Assembly (NCBI GenBank): GCA_920105805.1
Contig: CAKKTI010000115.1
Coordinates: 1-51,881, forward strand
Direction of reading: 5' to 3'
Length of the DNA stretch: 51,881 bases
DNA from: Condylostoma magnum
Taxonomy: Eukaryota; Ciliophora; Heterotrichea; Heterotrichida; Condylostomatidae
This document shows, piece after piece, positions 34,708 to 46,100 of the stretch (the stretch's first letter is position 1; each line of letters opens with the position of its first letter). The notes below the pieces were generated by a model that did no database searches, had not been told where the DNA came from, and saw only the letters and a list, made by a program, of their open reading frames with translations. Both the position numbers and the translations under genes were made by a program.

Positions 34708-36768
34708 ATGAGTTTTGATATTGATAATGATTAGAGCAGTATTTAAGAGGATCATCCTATAGTAAATAATGATATCACTGACGATTCTTATATAAGCAAG
34801 AATGATATAACTTAGACAAAGTCTTTCAAGCATTTTATAATCGGGTAATATTTCATCACAGCAACCTTCTTTATCGTCTAAACAATCGATTTTCTTATCA
34901 GTTGAAATTTTGAGCTTTACACTCTACGCTATTGTACTACGATATTCATAGTATTGACCAACAGCTTAACTTTGTACCTTTATAATTAAAATAAAATAAG
35001 CTCAAAGCTTTATGCCGTACTAATTATAAATGTACTAACATCAGCATCATTGATAATTTAAAACGATAAAGTTCCCGAATTATTGGAATTTGAGATCTAA
35101 TCAGACATCCCTGGCATATACGGAATTTATGCACTGTAGATTATTTAGATTCCCCTTACGAACAGCTATAGATATTAATATAAGGCGATGTTTTCTTTCA
35201 TTATGATTTTGCATTTAATTAAGTAAGTCATTAGTAATTATGATATGATTGAGATTGCTTCTGAATTACTTTTCGGATTTTTTATCATCTTTATTGCCTA
35301 ATCAATTCTAAATTAGTCGAATAGCAACATAAAGTAAATTATACCTTTCAATGACTAAAAATTATAGGAAAATATATTAAAGAGTTAAAAATTGGTTATA
35401 AAAACAAACGCTGAAATAATTTTCAGTTATTTGAAATATGTGAAACAAGGTTTAATACAAAATCTGCCTAAAAAGACAGCAGAATAATATATAGAATTTA
35501 TCTAAAAAGCTGTAAAAATTATTAGATCAGGGAATATCTACAGCTCTAATATTAATTAAATCATAAATTAGTTAAAACCGGAAGAAAGAATAATAATAGA
35601 TCGAGTTCTAGGACTCTAAAACAACCAAAATGTATCATAAAGCATTAGTAGAGATTCATAGTGTGAAATTAAATTGCAATGTGATAATGCAGGTATAGAA
35701 TTATAATTAAAAGATTAATTAAGACGAATTTTCTACTAAATTGGTAAGTCATGAAACTTAGACATTTTCCTATTAGAATATTTATCAAACAAAAGGCCAT
35801 TGGCAGTAACAGCTGACTTTTTGATGCAAGAACTGAACTTTTACAGCCTTCTTTAAATAGAAGAGCCTACTTCCCTTAACTTTTACTACTAATTGGAGAG
35901 TTAGTATAAGCAAAACCCTTATCATAACTCAACTCACGCCACAGACGTCGCCTGTTCTGGTTTATTTCTAGCGTTTTAGTCAAAGCTTCCTTTCTACTAA
36001 AATCACTGTGAACAATTCTGCTTTATTTTAGCCTGTTTTAGTCATGATGTAGGACATCCAGGACTAACTAATCGTTATTTGATAAACTCAAAGGATGAAT
36101 TAGCTATAAGATACAATGATAAAAGTGTTTTAGAGATGATGCACTGCTCGATAGTATTTTCTTTACTGTCAGATGAACAAACAGATCTGATGAAAAACAT
36201 TGATGGTTAGGAATGAATGGACTATAGATAAGTTATAATAGAGCTGATACTAGCAACTGATATGAACCATCATAACGATATTCTTGTTAGGTTTAAAACT
36301 CAGTATAGCAAGTAAGAGTTAGACTATGCTAATCAAGAGTAGCGCTTGGAATTAATGAAGGTCTTTATAAAATGCGCTGATATAGGACATACAGCTAAGA
36401 GTATAGAGCTGCATTAGAAATGGAGTTAATTGGTTATAGAAGAATTCAGTATTTAATCAAAATTAGAGGAATAGAAGGGATTATAGATAACTATGCCACC
36501 ACCTAATTCCAGTCAGTAACTAGGAAAGTCTTAGAGTGGATTCATAAGAGCAGTTGCATTTCCTCTCTATGAAACTTGTTAAATTGTACTATAGTCGGAC
36601 AAATTTTAAGAAAACTGTATTGATTAGTTGAAAAGCAATGCAGAGTTTTGGGATAATTATGCAGGAATAGAAAGATAAAGACGCTTTACAAGAGTTATTG
36701 GAGTTAAAAGAAAGTATAAGAATGAACATCTCAAAAGACCACAAACTGTCAGTAAAGAATTATTCTAA
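34708..36768 (+). CDS. Transmembrane class I cyclic nucleotide phosphodiesterase
   Basis: A 686-residue protein that hydrolyses cAMP and/or cGMP. The N-terminal 220 residues contain about six hydrophobic segments (FIIGQYFITATFFIVQTIDF, FIVLTNSLTLYLY, FSFIMILHLI and others), followed by a helical linker. The catalytic domain has the full metal set: NPYHNSTHATDVACSG, FSHDVGHPGLTNRY, ILATDMNHHNDI, KCADIGHTAKS and the purine-clamp region SGFIRAVAFPLYE. TGA is Trp in QEWMDY. Membrane PDEs of this layout are common in ciliates and apicomplexans. After the catalytic domain the frame remains open; TAA 36766 follows RPQTVSKELF and TAA 36772 or later are alternatives. Confidence 0.92.
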
Positions 36769-37042
36769 GGTTAAATAAACTTAAAAGATTAAAGTACTTT
36801 AAGGCTGTATGTAAATTAACTGTATTAAGCTGTTAAAGTGTCTTTATCGTTTATTTTCATATTAATTTAAAACAGTTTTATTTCACAGTTTATAACAAAA
36901 ATTGATTGAATTGTTATAGTAATTGACTTAGATTTACCTTTTATGTATTAATTCTTTTGAAAGTTCGAGTCTCTATGATATAAATGAAATAAAAGCACTT
37001 ACTAATAAAAATCGTTAATAAATTTTATAAAAATTCGTTAAT
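36769..37042. other. Intergenic spacer
   Basis: About 275 bp, AT-rich, between two plus-strand genes. The PDE frame stays hydrophobic for a while (VSLSFIFILIQNS), so part may be coding. Otherwise nothing seen. Confidence 0.35.
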
Positions 37043-39514
37043 ATGGACTCGTTCTTAGCTCTCTAATTATGCGAAACTTAAGGTTTTGACACTAAAAGCC
37101 ATAAAATCCGTTTTCTATAGTACGATAGTTTACTTGAGCCATGTGAAGATTGATGGTTTGCCCAGCTTTGTGAATAAATATTAGTGAAAGTATTTAAAAA
37201 TGATATTTGTAAGTTTATTGGGGCAATAAACCCGAAAGAAATGCCATAGAAAGGTAAAGTATGGCTCCCTCTGTATTCTCCAGGACTATCAATTCAAGAT
37301 AGCATGGATTCTGAATAATGCATTTTAGTATATGTTGAAAAGTAGGCAGAGGACTGCGACGTTTACAATATTATGGATAATCTGGTAGAATAGAATAATT
37401 AAGTCTTAAAGGAGAATAATAGTTTAAGGAATGAAAACTACTAATTGCAAATGGGATTTCTGTCGTAAAATAAGCAGAAAGAAATGAAATATTAAATATA
37501 AAAATATAAACATGTTATAGAAGGACACAAGAAAAAGTAAATTGCACTGTTTGCTGTTATTAGCGATCTTAAAAAGCTTAAAAAGGTAGGATAGCACTGT
37601 ATTGAATGTGTTAAGTATAGGCAATTAGAAAAAGAGAACTTTGAGTTAAGAAATAAGCTGAATAATATAGAAAGACAGCACTAAAGTGAAATGTAATAAT
37701 AATTGAAAGAAAAGAAATCTATACAAAATTAGAATAATAATCTATTACATTAATTTCATTTAGAGTAAGCAAATGCAGAATATTTAAGAAATTAGATTAC
37801 TTACTAAATCAAAAGCTTTTAGTATAAAAGCGTTTAAATAGACTAAGGTATGCCAATAAACTTATTTAGTAGTATTGATAAAGCTTTTAGTTAGTTTTAA
37901 CAGATAAGTTATAACAATAAAAATATACTAGAAAACCAGAACAAGGATTAAAGCAAAAACTTACTTAAAAAGATAAGTGAACTGAAAACAGCGAATAGAT
38001 AAATCTTAGAGCTATAAGACAAGCTATAAGAATAAGACTATTATTACAACACTTAGCTGTATAAGCCAGATTTAGTAGAAAAACACACCTATACAATTTC
38101 CTTAAATACAAACCCTAACAAATATAATAAACTAGGAATACAAAAGGATAATTAGATTTGGATACAAAAACCGAATTTAAAAGAAAAGTTAGATTTATAT
38201 AGAGTTCAATCAACTTCTTTTAATATTACCCCTTGTAGATATACATCGTTAAGAGTATAGTAAGATAATTCCGTATAAATCATTAACTATGATTGATATA
38301 CAAGCCTTAAACTATTCAAAGGTGAAGCTATATCACTTAACACTCATCAATATAGAAAAATGACTTTCCACTCTAGTAAAACTATATCTTTAAATAACTA
38401 TTTCATTAAAAGGCCTCATATATCAAGAAATCTATTTAATTTCAATTAGATATAGTACACTTAGTTCAGACAATAAAGAATAGGGCAAGGAATTAGCATT
38501 AATCCAAGGTTAATATCAAACTAATTGATGAAAATTCAAAGAATAGGATCTAATATTTAAATAAATGATGGGAATTTAAGCTAGAAAAGATTGATAACTT
38601 AAGGATTTAAAGTATAAATTATACCGTTTGTGTAAAACTGTTTATCTATTAGCAAGAGAATAGCTAAAATTGATATAAACAAGCCTAAGTTCCTTAAAAT
38701 CTAATCAATTTGCAATGGAATTAGCATTAAATTTAATACCTTTAGAAAGATTTAAAGAGTTATAGCATTTACAGTATTTGATCCTTATTTCTATACAAGG
38801 CTTACAATGTAAAAAGCCTAGAGTACAATTTAAGTAAAGCCTTATATGAAAAATTTGAAAATAATAAATCTATATCAAATTTTCAATTATTCTCCTATTC
38901 AAACTTATTTAGGCATTTAGCACATACCAAGTTAGATAGTAATTAAGTCAGTTACTGATGATATTTCAAAAGATCAGCAATTAACCAGATGCTTGACTGA
39001 TAAAAACAAGATTTAAATGCAATTCGAAGATTTACTAGGCTAATTACATCGCTCTAATTTGCTACTCAATTAATTCAAAATATAAAATCAAAGTTTAAAT
39101 CAAGAAATTTACGATTTATTGGTAAAATAAGGAACTACATAAGAAGGCGATAGCATTGAAAAGCTGTTAAAGTAATATGCACTGCTAAAAGGATTAGATT
39201 TATCTATCTTTACAAAAATTGCTGATAATACATACTAAATAGGCTCTAAAAGGGTTTCTATTACTCTTCGAAATGGTATTTTAGTAGTTAGGGTAGGCGG
39301 AGGCTATATGTATGTAGAAGAATTCTTGAAATACTATATTGAGCGTGAGGAGGAGGGAATTAAAGCTTCTCCTATTCAGAACCGTAGGCGGGAGAATATT
39401 TTAGAAACACCTGGCTCACCCGAACGATATCATGATACAAGCAGTTTGATAAATGGAAGAAGAGGAACCCACAAGGTATTTTCAACTCCTAAGGTTGTAA
39501 GTAGGTTTAAGTGA
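37043..39514 (+). CDS. Coiled-coil protein with C-terminal GAR (GAS2-related) microtubule-binding domain, 823 aa
   Basis: The N-terminus (MDSFLALQLCETQGFDTKSH) has a compact globular section of about 110 residues, then a long coiled coil (about 110-360), a Ser/Asn/Gln-rich middle and a second coiled coil. Near residue 740 comes the GAR core: ITLRNGILVVRVGGGYMYVE followed by EFLKYY, matching the GAS2 pattern (iLVRVGGGy...eFL). GAR domains bind microtubules; several ciliate cortical proteins carry them. A Ser/Thr/Arg tail with TP sites follows (ETPGSPERY, VFSTPKVV). The final sense codon is AAG followed by TGA; if TGA is Trp the protein runs four residues further to TAG at 39524. Confidence 0.8.
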
Positions 39515-39558
39515 AATTGTATGTAGAAATTTGTTTTATATTCAATTTTTGTTAATGA

Positions 39559-39953
39559 TTAACCATATATACTATGATTTTTTAAAGCTTAAGTTATATC
39601 TAGTTGATATGAACCTATAAATGTGTCTAATTCGAGGGTGATTTTACCGTCTTTATTGAATTTTTCCCTGGATGTATTAATAATCATTTTGCCCGATAAG
39701 CTATGATTAATATAGTAGATAAGCTACCACAAGTTCAACTTATCTTAACCATACCAATTACAATATGGTCTATCCCTTCCATCTATGTCTACCTTAAACC
39801 TATGTAAAAAAATAAAATTTAACTTTCTCCTTTTAATACGCAAATAAAGTATTTCAAATACAACAACCAATTTAAAAAAAACAATTACTAGCTTCTCATG
39901 AAACAAGAAACCTTTTATCCAGTCTCACTCACCAAAGCCGTCTCCCTATTCAC
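39559..39953 (-). other. Downstream region of the GPx gene: 3' UTR and/or a small unassigned ORF
   Basis: Between the GPx end and the convergent GAR-protein end. One minus frame (about 39890-39562) reads well: FKVDIDGRDRPYCNWYGQDK, then LNLWQLIYYINHSLSGKM, ending ITQALKNHSIYG-TAA, but no in-frame ATG precedes its coding-like part. It may be a small gene with a spliced start, an extension of GPx across a short intron, or chance. A selenoprotein mRNA would need a SECIS element somewhere here; I looked for ATGA...AA...GA with a supporting stem and saw no convincing one. A small palindrome GTATTTGAAATAC lies within it. Confidence 0.35.
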
Positions 39954-40460
39954 TCAAAGTAAAGCTTCAATATCACTAACCATTTCTAAAGGATTGGTTC
40001 CGGGTCCAAAATACTTAACAATCCCAAGCTCTCTGTTAATCAAAAACTTCCCGAAGTTCCATCCAATCTTCCCTCCTTACAAATTAGAATTAAGTCTTAA
40101 GAATTTAAACAAAGGATGAGCATCTTTTCCATTGACTCTGATTTTGTTAAACAAGTCAAACTCTACGTTATATTTGCTTACAAATTGCTTAATCTGCTCA
40201 TTTGTTCCTGGTTCCTATGACAAAAATTGATTGCACGGAAAAGCTAGAATGTTAAATCCCCTTTCTCTATATCTGTTGTGAAGCTCCACCATTTCCCTGT
40301 AGTGACGATCGGTCTTTCCTCACTTACTAGCCACGTTGACTATTATGAGAACCTTACCGGTGTACTATGATAGCTAAACAGGCTACATGTCAATGGTGTC
40401 GACAGAAATCTCAGATAATGAAGAGAAAGGGGTAGCACAAGATCTGGCACTATTCCCCAT
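39954..40460 (-). CDS. Glutathione peroxidase (GPX4-like) with TGA at the catalytic Sec/Cys codon
   Basis: GPX4-type enzymes reduce lipid hydroperoxides. The 168-residue translation matches the family: [32 protein letters not shown]-[TGA]-[50 protein letters not shown] and [20 protein letters not shown]. The remaining catalytic tetrad residues are present (Gln in CNQF, Trp-Asn in GWNF, this Trp as TGG). Residue 47, the peroxidatic Cys or Sec, is TGA at 40320-40322, with GKT after it exactly as in mammalian UGKT. Trp would abolish activity, so Sec is the likely reading. I place the stop at TGA 39954 after ...DIEALL, the usual family end; TAA 39915 is the alternative. The N-terminus overlaps the opposing gene's start by 43 bp. 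Confidence 0.9.
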
Positions 40461-41002
40461 TTATCTTAGCCATTTATTTAACAAACTTACAAATAGACTA
40501 TTTTACAGATTTTCTTATAAATCTTGATGGTTGGAGCTTTGTTGGGGATTTGGAGTAGTTAAATTAGTATTTTTTACTGTTTGGGTTGTAATTGGTGTAT
40601 TTGTAGGACTATGTGCTTTGTAGTAGATTTATTCTGGTAGGGAAAAAGGATGAGTCTTACTCGTCTATGTTTAAGCGTCTGTATAGAGGGGATTTTGTTA
40701 GTCTAGGTATTGACGGTAGTTTATCCTCGTGGGAGAATCTAGGATTTGATACTTAATTGAGGAACAAGTCTATAGTAGAAGGTTAAGGAGTAGTGTTACG
40801 GGACATGTTTTCAATTGTTTTAGAAACTGGAGAGAATGATAGCTTGTCTTTCTTGCTTTCTATTGCTTCTAGTTGAGATAATCTCAATTTGTTCCAGTTT
40901 TTACGCTGGCTGAATACTTGTTTTATTAAATATCAGGTTTAAGTGTTCATTATTTTATCTTCGAAGTCCTATTTGGAGATTTATCATAGAATTGCGTCTT
41001 AG
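40418..41002 (+). CDS. Possible Elongator subunit ELP6-like protein
   Basis: A 194-residue protein with alternating hydrophobic strands and helices as in the RecA-like ELP4/5/6 fold: LEQLNQYFLLFGLQLVYLQD, RFILVGKKDESYSSMFKRL, then ETGENDSLSFLLSIASSWDN and LFQFLRWL, and KYQVQVFIILSSKSYLEIYH. The DSLSFLLSIASS...FLRWL segment resembles the ELP6 'DDLSxLLSLG...FI' block. The catalytic Walker motifs are absent, as in ELP6. The assignment is tentative. The start is chosen at 40418, the first ATG in frame, which overlaps the antisense GPx N-terminus; an internal ATG at FKRLYRG is possible. The end at TAG 41000 lies 32 bp before the convergent gene's stop. Confidence 0.45.
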
Positions 41003-41034
41003 GATTTACAAATGCAAGTAGATTTACGTTTTTA

Positions 41035-43058
41035 CTATGATTTTGTGAGTTCTTCAAATCCAAAAATCTCTCTTTGCCCTTTTACGCATAGTTAAAGTTT
41101 TGTAATTCTTTTTAGCCTATGTTGGAATAGTCTTAATCTGATATTATTTCTATCAAACTTTTATCTGACTACGTGGGATTTCATGAATTAAAATTCCCCC
41201 TTAAATACAATATACACGTATTCTGGACTCTGCCCCTCATTAAAGACTACTTATCCTCTGTGATATACTCTTTCGTTGAAGTAATGCACTAATTATGACA
41301 AGAATTTCTTACTTCACCCTTGAAATGGAATAAGCTACTTAAAGAAATTAAGTTTATCATTCGTTTAACTTGATTTCACCTTTAAAACTGAATCTTTGTA
41401 GTCTTTTGTTCTTAACTATGCAAAAGTACAGCTTTTATTGCATATTATAGTTGCGGTAGCTTTATATATACTCATATTTATTGAATCTTCTAGTGAATCT
41501 CCTTCTCTATATATTTTAAGTATTGATTACTCTCTTTATTAGTCTATTGCACTTTCATCAATTTTCACTTCTTTTTATACTGTAGCAGTGCACTCTCCTC
41601 TTAATAATAAGTAAACTTTGTCCATTCTGTCTCCTTGCTTGAATAATATACTATCCTTCTTCAATTTTACACAACTGATGTCATTAACTAATAAATCAAC
41701 AACTGGCTCAAATATTAAAAAGCTTCTTATATTATCTAAAAAAGAGAACATTTTAATCGCTTCCTTACAGTTCTCTATATCAATATCAGATCGTTAGTGA
41801 TCTGGCTTTTATATTGCTATCAGTTTTTATTATAAGTTCATTTATTATGAGTTACTAAAAACTTTAGATTTTACCCGAAAACGAGGCCTGAAATACTTGC
41901 TGCTGATTTTAGGGAAGTCCATTGTTTTGTTTAAAGCTCCCTCTTCTCTTTATTCCTTGTTCTGTGCTCTCTAATTAATGTTATTTGTTTCCATTACTGC
42001 TATTTACGGCATTAAATGTTTCAGAAGAGCACTTATAATACTAGCTCTTTGTTACTCTGATAAATTGTCAAAATCTTTATCAGTAAATTTTTCTAGATTT
42101 AGCTGGAGAATTCTGAAATTTCCTCTGTTTTTCATTAAATCCGTTATGTAGTTTACCATTATATTTGCTAGTCATGTCTGTGCTTTGTATCTTTATGTTG
42201 ATCGCTTTAGCAACTCATCGTACTTCAACTAAATCTTCTTTTTCTCTTGCTATATCTACTCAATTCAGTCCTATTAGGCTAGTATTTTATCTGTAAGCAT
42301 GCTACGCTTAAGCTGATATAAATCTCCTTTGGTTAATTTTAATGACTCTTTGGTTTTTCTTGATATTTATTATCATCCTGATATTTTAACTGGCGCATCG
42401 TATGATAAACTCAATTCTTGTTCTAATTCATACACTCTCGTTTCTAGCTTTGCAATTATTTCAACACTGTTCAATTTTTAAGGATTTAAGTGATTTTTAA
42501 ATCGTCCTACACTGCTATACTAACTTAAATAATTGAATCCTTTTCGCTTTTAAATTTTCATGAAACTAAAGTCATTATTCATTACTTGGGTTAGTCTTTG
42601 TGTATATAGATATAAGTGTAATTTAATATCATCTTTAAGTATATTAATACGATCATGAACTGCTTGAATGTTATTTATAAGTAATATTTCTACTAACATA
42701 TCTGCTGTTTTTTAAGATTCATCTCTTGAGTGTTGGACTATTTGCTGATATGTGTGCTTGTAAGCATTTATTTTATTTGCTGATTAGTCTTACTGTATTT
42801 TTGTTTTTATTCATTAACTTGCTTATTCAAATTTTGTATTTTTTGTTCTAAAGCTCTGTTCTCTGAAACGTATTGAGTTTGCTTGTATTGTAGAACATCT
42901 ATACGATCCTAGTAGTCTTTATTAAGTTATTTGATTTGATCTTAAAGTTGCATGTTAGATTTTTTCTTTTGCTCTATGTCTTCCCTTTGTCTTTCTAACT
43001 TTTCATATACTGCATTTAGTTTGAATTATTGAACAACTTATTCTCCTTTATAATACAT
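41035..43058 (-). CDS. Coiled-coil protein with two cyclic-nucleotide-binding-like domains; one 14-nt intron
   Basis: Starts MYYKGEQVVQQFKLNAVYEK; residues 1-90 form a coiled coil. At 42793-42780 the frame must shift; removing GTAAGACTAATCAG (14 nt, GT...AG, branch-like ACTAAT) joins the frames exactly and gives 669 residues. The middle is helical and basic. From about residue 450 come two CNB-like folds: IFEPVVDLLVNDISCVKLKK, ILFKQGDRMDKVYLLLRGEC, then YHRGQVVFNEGQSPEYVYIV and FKGEF. The PBC arginine/glutamate signature is not convincingly present, so nucleotide binding is unproven. It ends TKS followed by TAG-TAA. Proteins of this layout are common in ciliates. Confidence 0.8.
42780..42793 (-). 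other. Probable 14-nt spliceosomal intron
   Basis: On the minus strand the bases read GTAAGACTAATCAG, with GT-AG ends and an ACTAAT branch-like core. Its removal reconciles two strongly coding frames on either side. Heterotrich introns are typically 15 nt (Stentor) or 15-16 nt (Blepharisma), so 14 nt would be shorter still. A 1-2 nt sequence error at this point is the alternative. Confidence 0.6.
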
Positions 43059-43163
43059 TTTTATTGTTTAAGTTATACAAGTATAGATAGAATGAATTTT
43101 GTACTAAAGAAAGTTGATTTTCCTGTAATTATATACTAAAAATATGTAAAACAAAAGTAGTAA

Positions 43164-46100
43164 CTAATTAGAATGCAAATATACCTCTTGATAATTTTGG
43201 AAATAACTAGATCTTGTATCTATTTGGTTATATGAAATTAATCCGAATTGAAATCTTATCAACTTCTCTATTTAATTTGAATTACCAACTATCAGTAAAC
43301 TTTTAGTATAGCGGACTTAAATAAAAATCCCAACCAAAACAATAATACTTAAATTGACTCATAATAGTACAGAGTTTCAATATAAATCCTTAAAAATGTA
43401 TAGATAAACAACTACCTATATTGAGGGTATAATCGATCCAAAAATGCATATAAGATTTCAATATTTAGCTCTTTTGTAGTTGAATGTGCTTATTTTACAA
43501 TTTATAATAAAATAAACTATTATTGACAAGGTAAATGTAATAACATGAACGATTTCACCATGGTATCTAAATAGGTGAAATTATATTACAAGCCAAGTTT
43601 AGAATATTATCCTTATTTGACAGAACTTCGTATCAATCTTTACATGAATCCTTGTCTAGAGATCTCTAAAAATTTAACCAGAATAAGCAATAGTTGCTAA
43701 AATAGGTAGCAAACATATGATCAAAACTACTCTATAGGTAATGTTTTAATCCTATCAGCAATTTATTGAGCATTAGTATTCTAAAACAATTGCTTCATCT
43801 ATAATATCTCTACACAAAAAGACCTAAAATGTATTATAAATAAAAGGAACATATCCAAATTTCAGTATAAAGGGGCATAAGAAATGAGTAAGCAGATATA
43901 TGTTCGTTAGCCAACCTTTATGCTTACTTACAGCTTTATAATTCAAAAAGACAATGAAAATAATTGCAACACAAAAGCAGGCAATAAAGCATTAAGCAAT
44001 AACTAGTTTTCATTGGCTTACATTGTTTTTTTCATATAACTAAGCAAATTCCCCTAATAAAAAGCTTGATATAAGGAAAATTTACCGATTTAATTGCTTA
44101 TAATCTAATCCTAATGCCGAGAACTGCAAGGCATCATAAGGAATCTATGCTAAATTAACAAGATCCTCCAATGACATCATTTTTATATCCTTGAGTTTCT
44201 TATCTTTTATATGCCTTAACAACCATAAAGCTAGTAATGCAAAAATGACTACAACTAAAAATAAGAAGCCTATGATAATATAAGTTCACTTACTTTAATT
44301 TATATCGAATTCAATGCTATCACATTCATTCTAGTTAGGGTCTATTCTTAAATAATACGGTACTTCAGTTGAGCCTCCATTTCATACAATCTTTTGATCA
44401 AAATTGATTAGAGTTGACCCATAGGGATCATATGTTCCTGCTGTTACTATTTCTCATTATTAGTTTTCTTGGTTATACAGAATATTTTTAATATCATAAG
44501 TATTTTAAGCTCTATCGTTTGAGTTAGGATCGATTCAGACACTTCCCGAGCATCCAATTATCTTGGTTTTTCTGAAATTTTGAATGAATAAAGTACCATC
44601 CGTATAGTTCTATCCTGTATCTATCATATATTCTAAAGTATTTCCTATTAAGGCGCCTGCATCGTAATAAAAGCAGGCGTAATTGATGGGATTGTGATTA
44701 TACAAGTTCTATATTCCAGCATAAACTTTCTATCCACAATCCCCTTTAAACGCACTTTATATGAACTCTATAGCCCCTCCAAAGATTTCTTATCTCTTCA
44801 TCAATTATTCACTTGTGCCTTCCTTGAATTCTCCTTGTGGATTAAATGCTCCTATAAATATTATAACTAGATCTGACTTTCTCATTCCTAAGTCATACAG
44901 TGCCTCAATTGCGAAATATTAGATAGGGGAATCCAACACTAGTATAAGCAGCCTTGCCTTGCTATCAATTATGTCTTAGAATATATACTTCTTCTCCTCA
45001 AATTAGCTTTGATCATAGTCCGAGTTTAGTTAGTACTCAGTATTCAGAATCTAAAAGTTCTGCTGATAAGCTAACTCAAGTATAGTCTCTTCAAAGGTTA
45101 CTCCCCATCAATCATCTCCGTGTATAATAGCTGCGCCTTGAAAATTAAGAGCTTTGCAAAAATTAATCAAAGTAGCTATTTAGAACGTAAAGGAGGTAAT
45201 TGTCCTGGCGTACATTGGGTATCTTGCTTTGTTAGATAATGTAGGAGAAGTATTCGCAGCTCCGATCACTGGCAGGTTATACGCTCTTTCCTAGAATAAG
45301 TCGTGGAGACCCATACTTACCTCAGATCCTAGACTGGATACAAAAACTGAAAGCAGGCCTGCTTGTTAGTCCTCAATGCATTGTTCTGCTCACTCATACG
45401 CGAAAATTGTAGCCCCACAGTCAAATTCTCATTATTTCAACTCAAAGTTTTAGAGAATTTGATTTGAATTGTTAATTACTTCAAATGCATACTTCACTCC
45501 AAGGAAATTGTTGTGATTTACCTTAGAACTTGTCAAATTTTGGTTATTTGGGGAACTGTTAAGCCCGATTTGTATACTTATCAGTCTGTTTGAAGGACTT
45601 TCCAATGAATCTCCTGGAAAAACTTACATTTTGCTTAATTCTACGAATTATTCTACTTTCCCTATATTTTCAAACACTTATATTAGATTTAATATGGAAA
45701 AGCAGCTTTTAGGATTGTGGTCAGGAAACTGAGTATAAAACTTATCGAGGGATTCAGCTCCACTGTTAACTTAAAGCATTTCTATTACTTACTATCCCTA
45801 AATATCTTAATCACTATAAGGAATTACACTGTTTAAAGGAGAAATTACTAGAGTTCCCTTTATTATAGAGCCATTTATAGACTAAGCTCTTCCTAATATG
45901 CCAACTTCTTGGCTTAGATTTATTTGGATGAGAGATTATTAAATCTTGTAAGTAACAGCATCATTGGCTAATATTAGTATTACTCTAAGCCCGGAAGGAA
46001 TAAAAAATTTACGCATTTTGAATAGGACTTACGATTAGCTTAGATCTTTACTTAGTATCAATTTTTCTTATATTTAAAAATCGTTATCCTCATTTAAGAT

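Noticed and set aside
39559-39953. SECIS element at the ATGA near 39898 or the ATGA near 39690 (minus strand)
   Set aside because: In neither case does a helix of 10-13 bp connect the ATGA to an AA-containing apical loop and a partner GA; reported as not found rather than absent.
39898-40119. Plus-strand ORF starting MKQETFYP
   Set aside because: It is the complement of the glutathione peroxidase C-terminal half, which is clearly the real gene.
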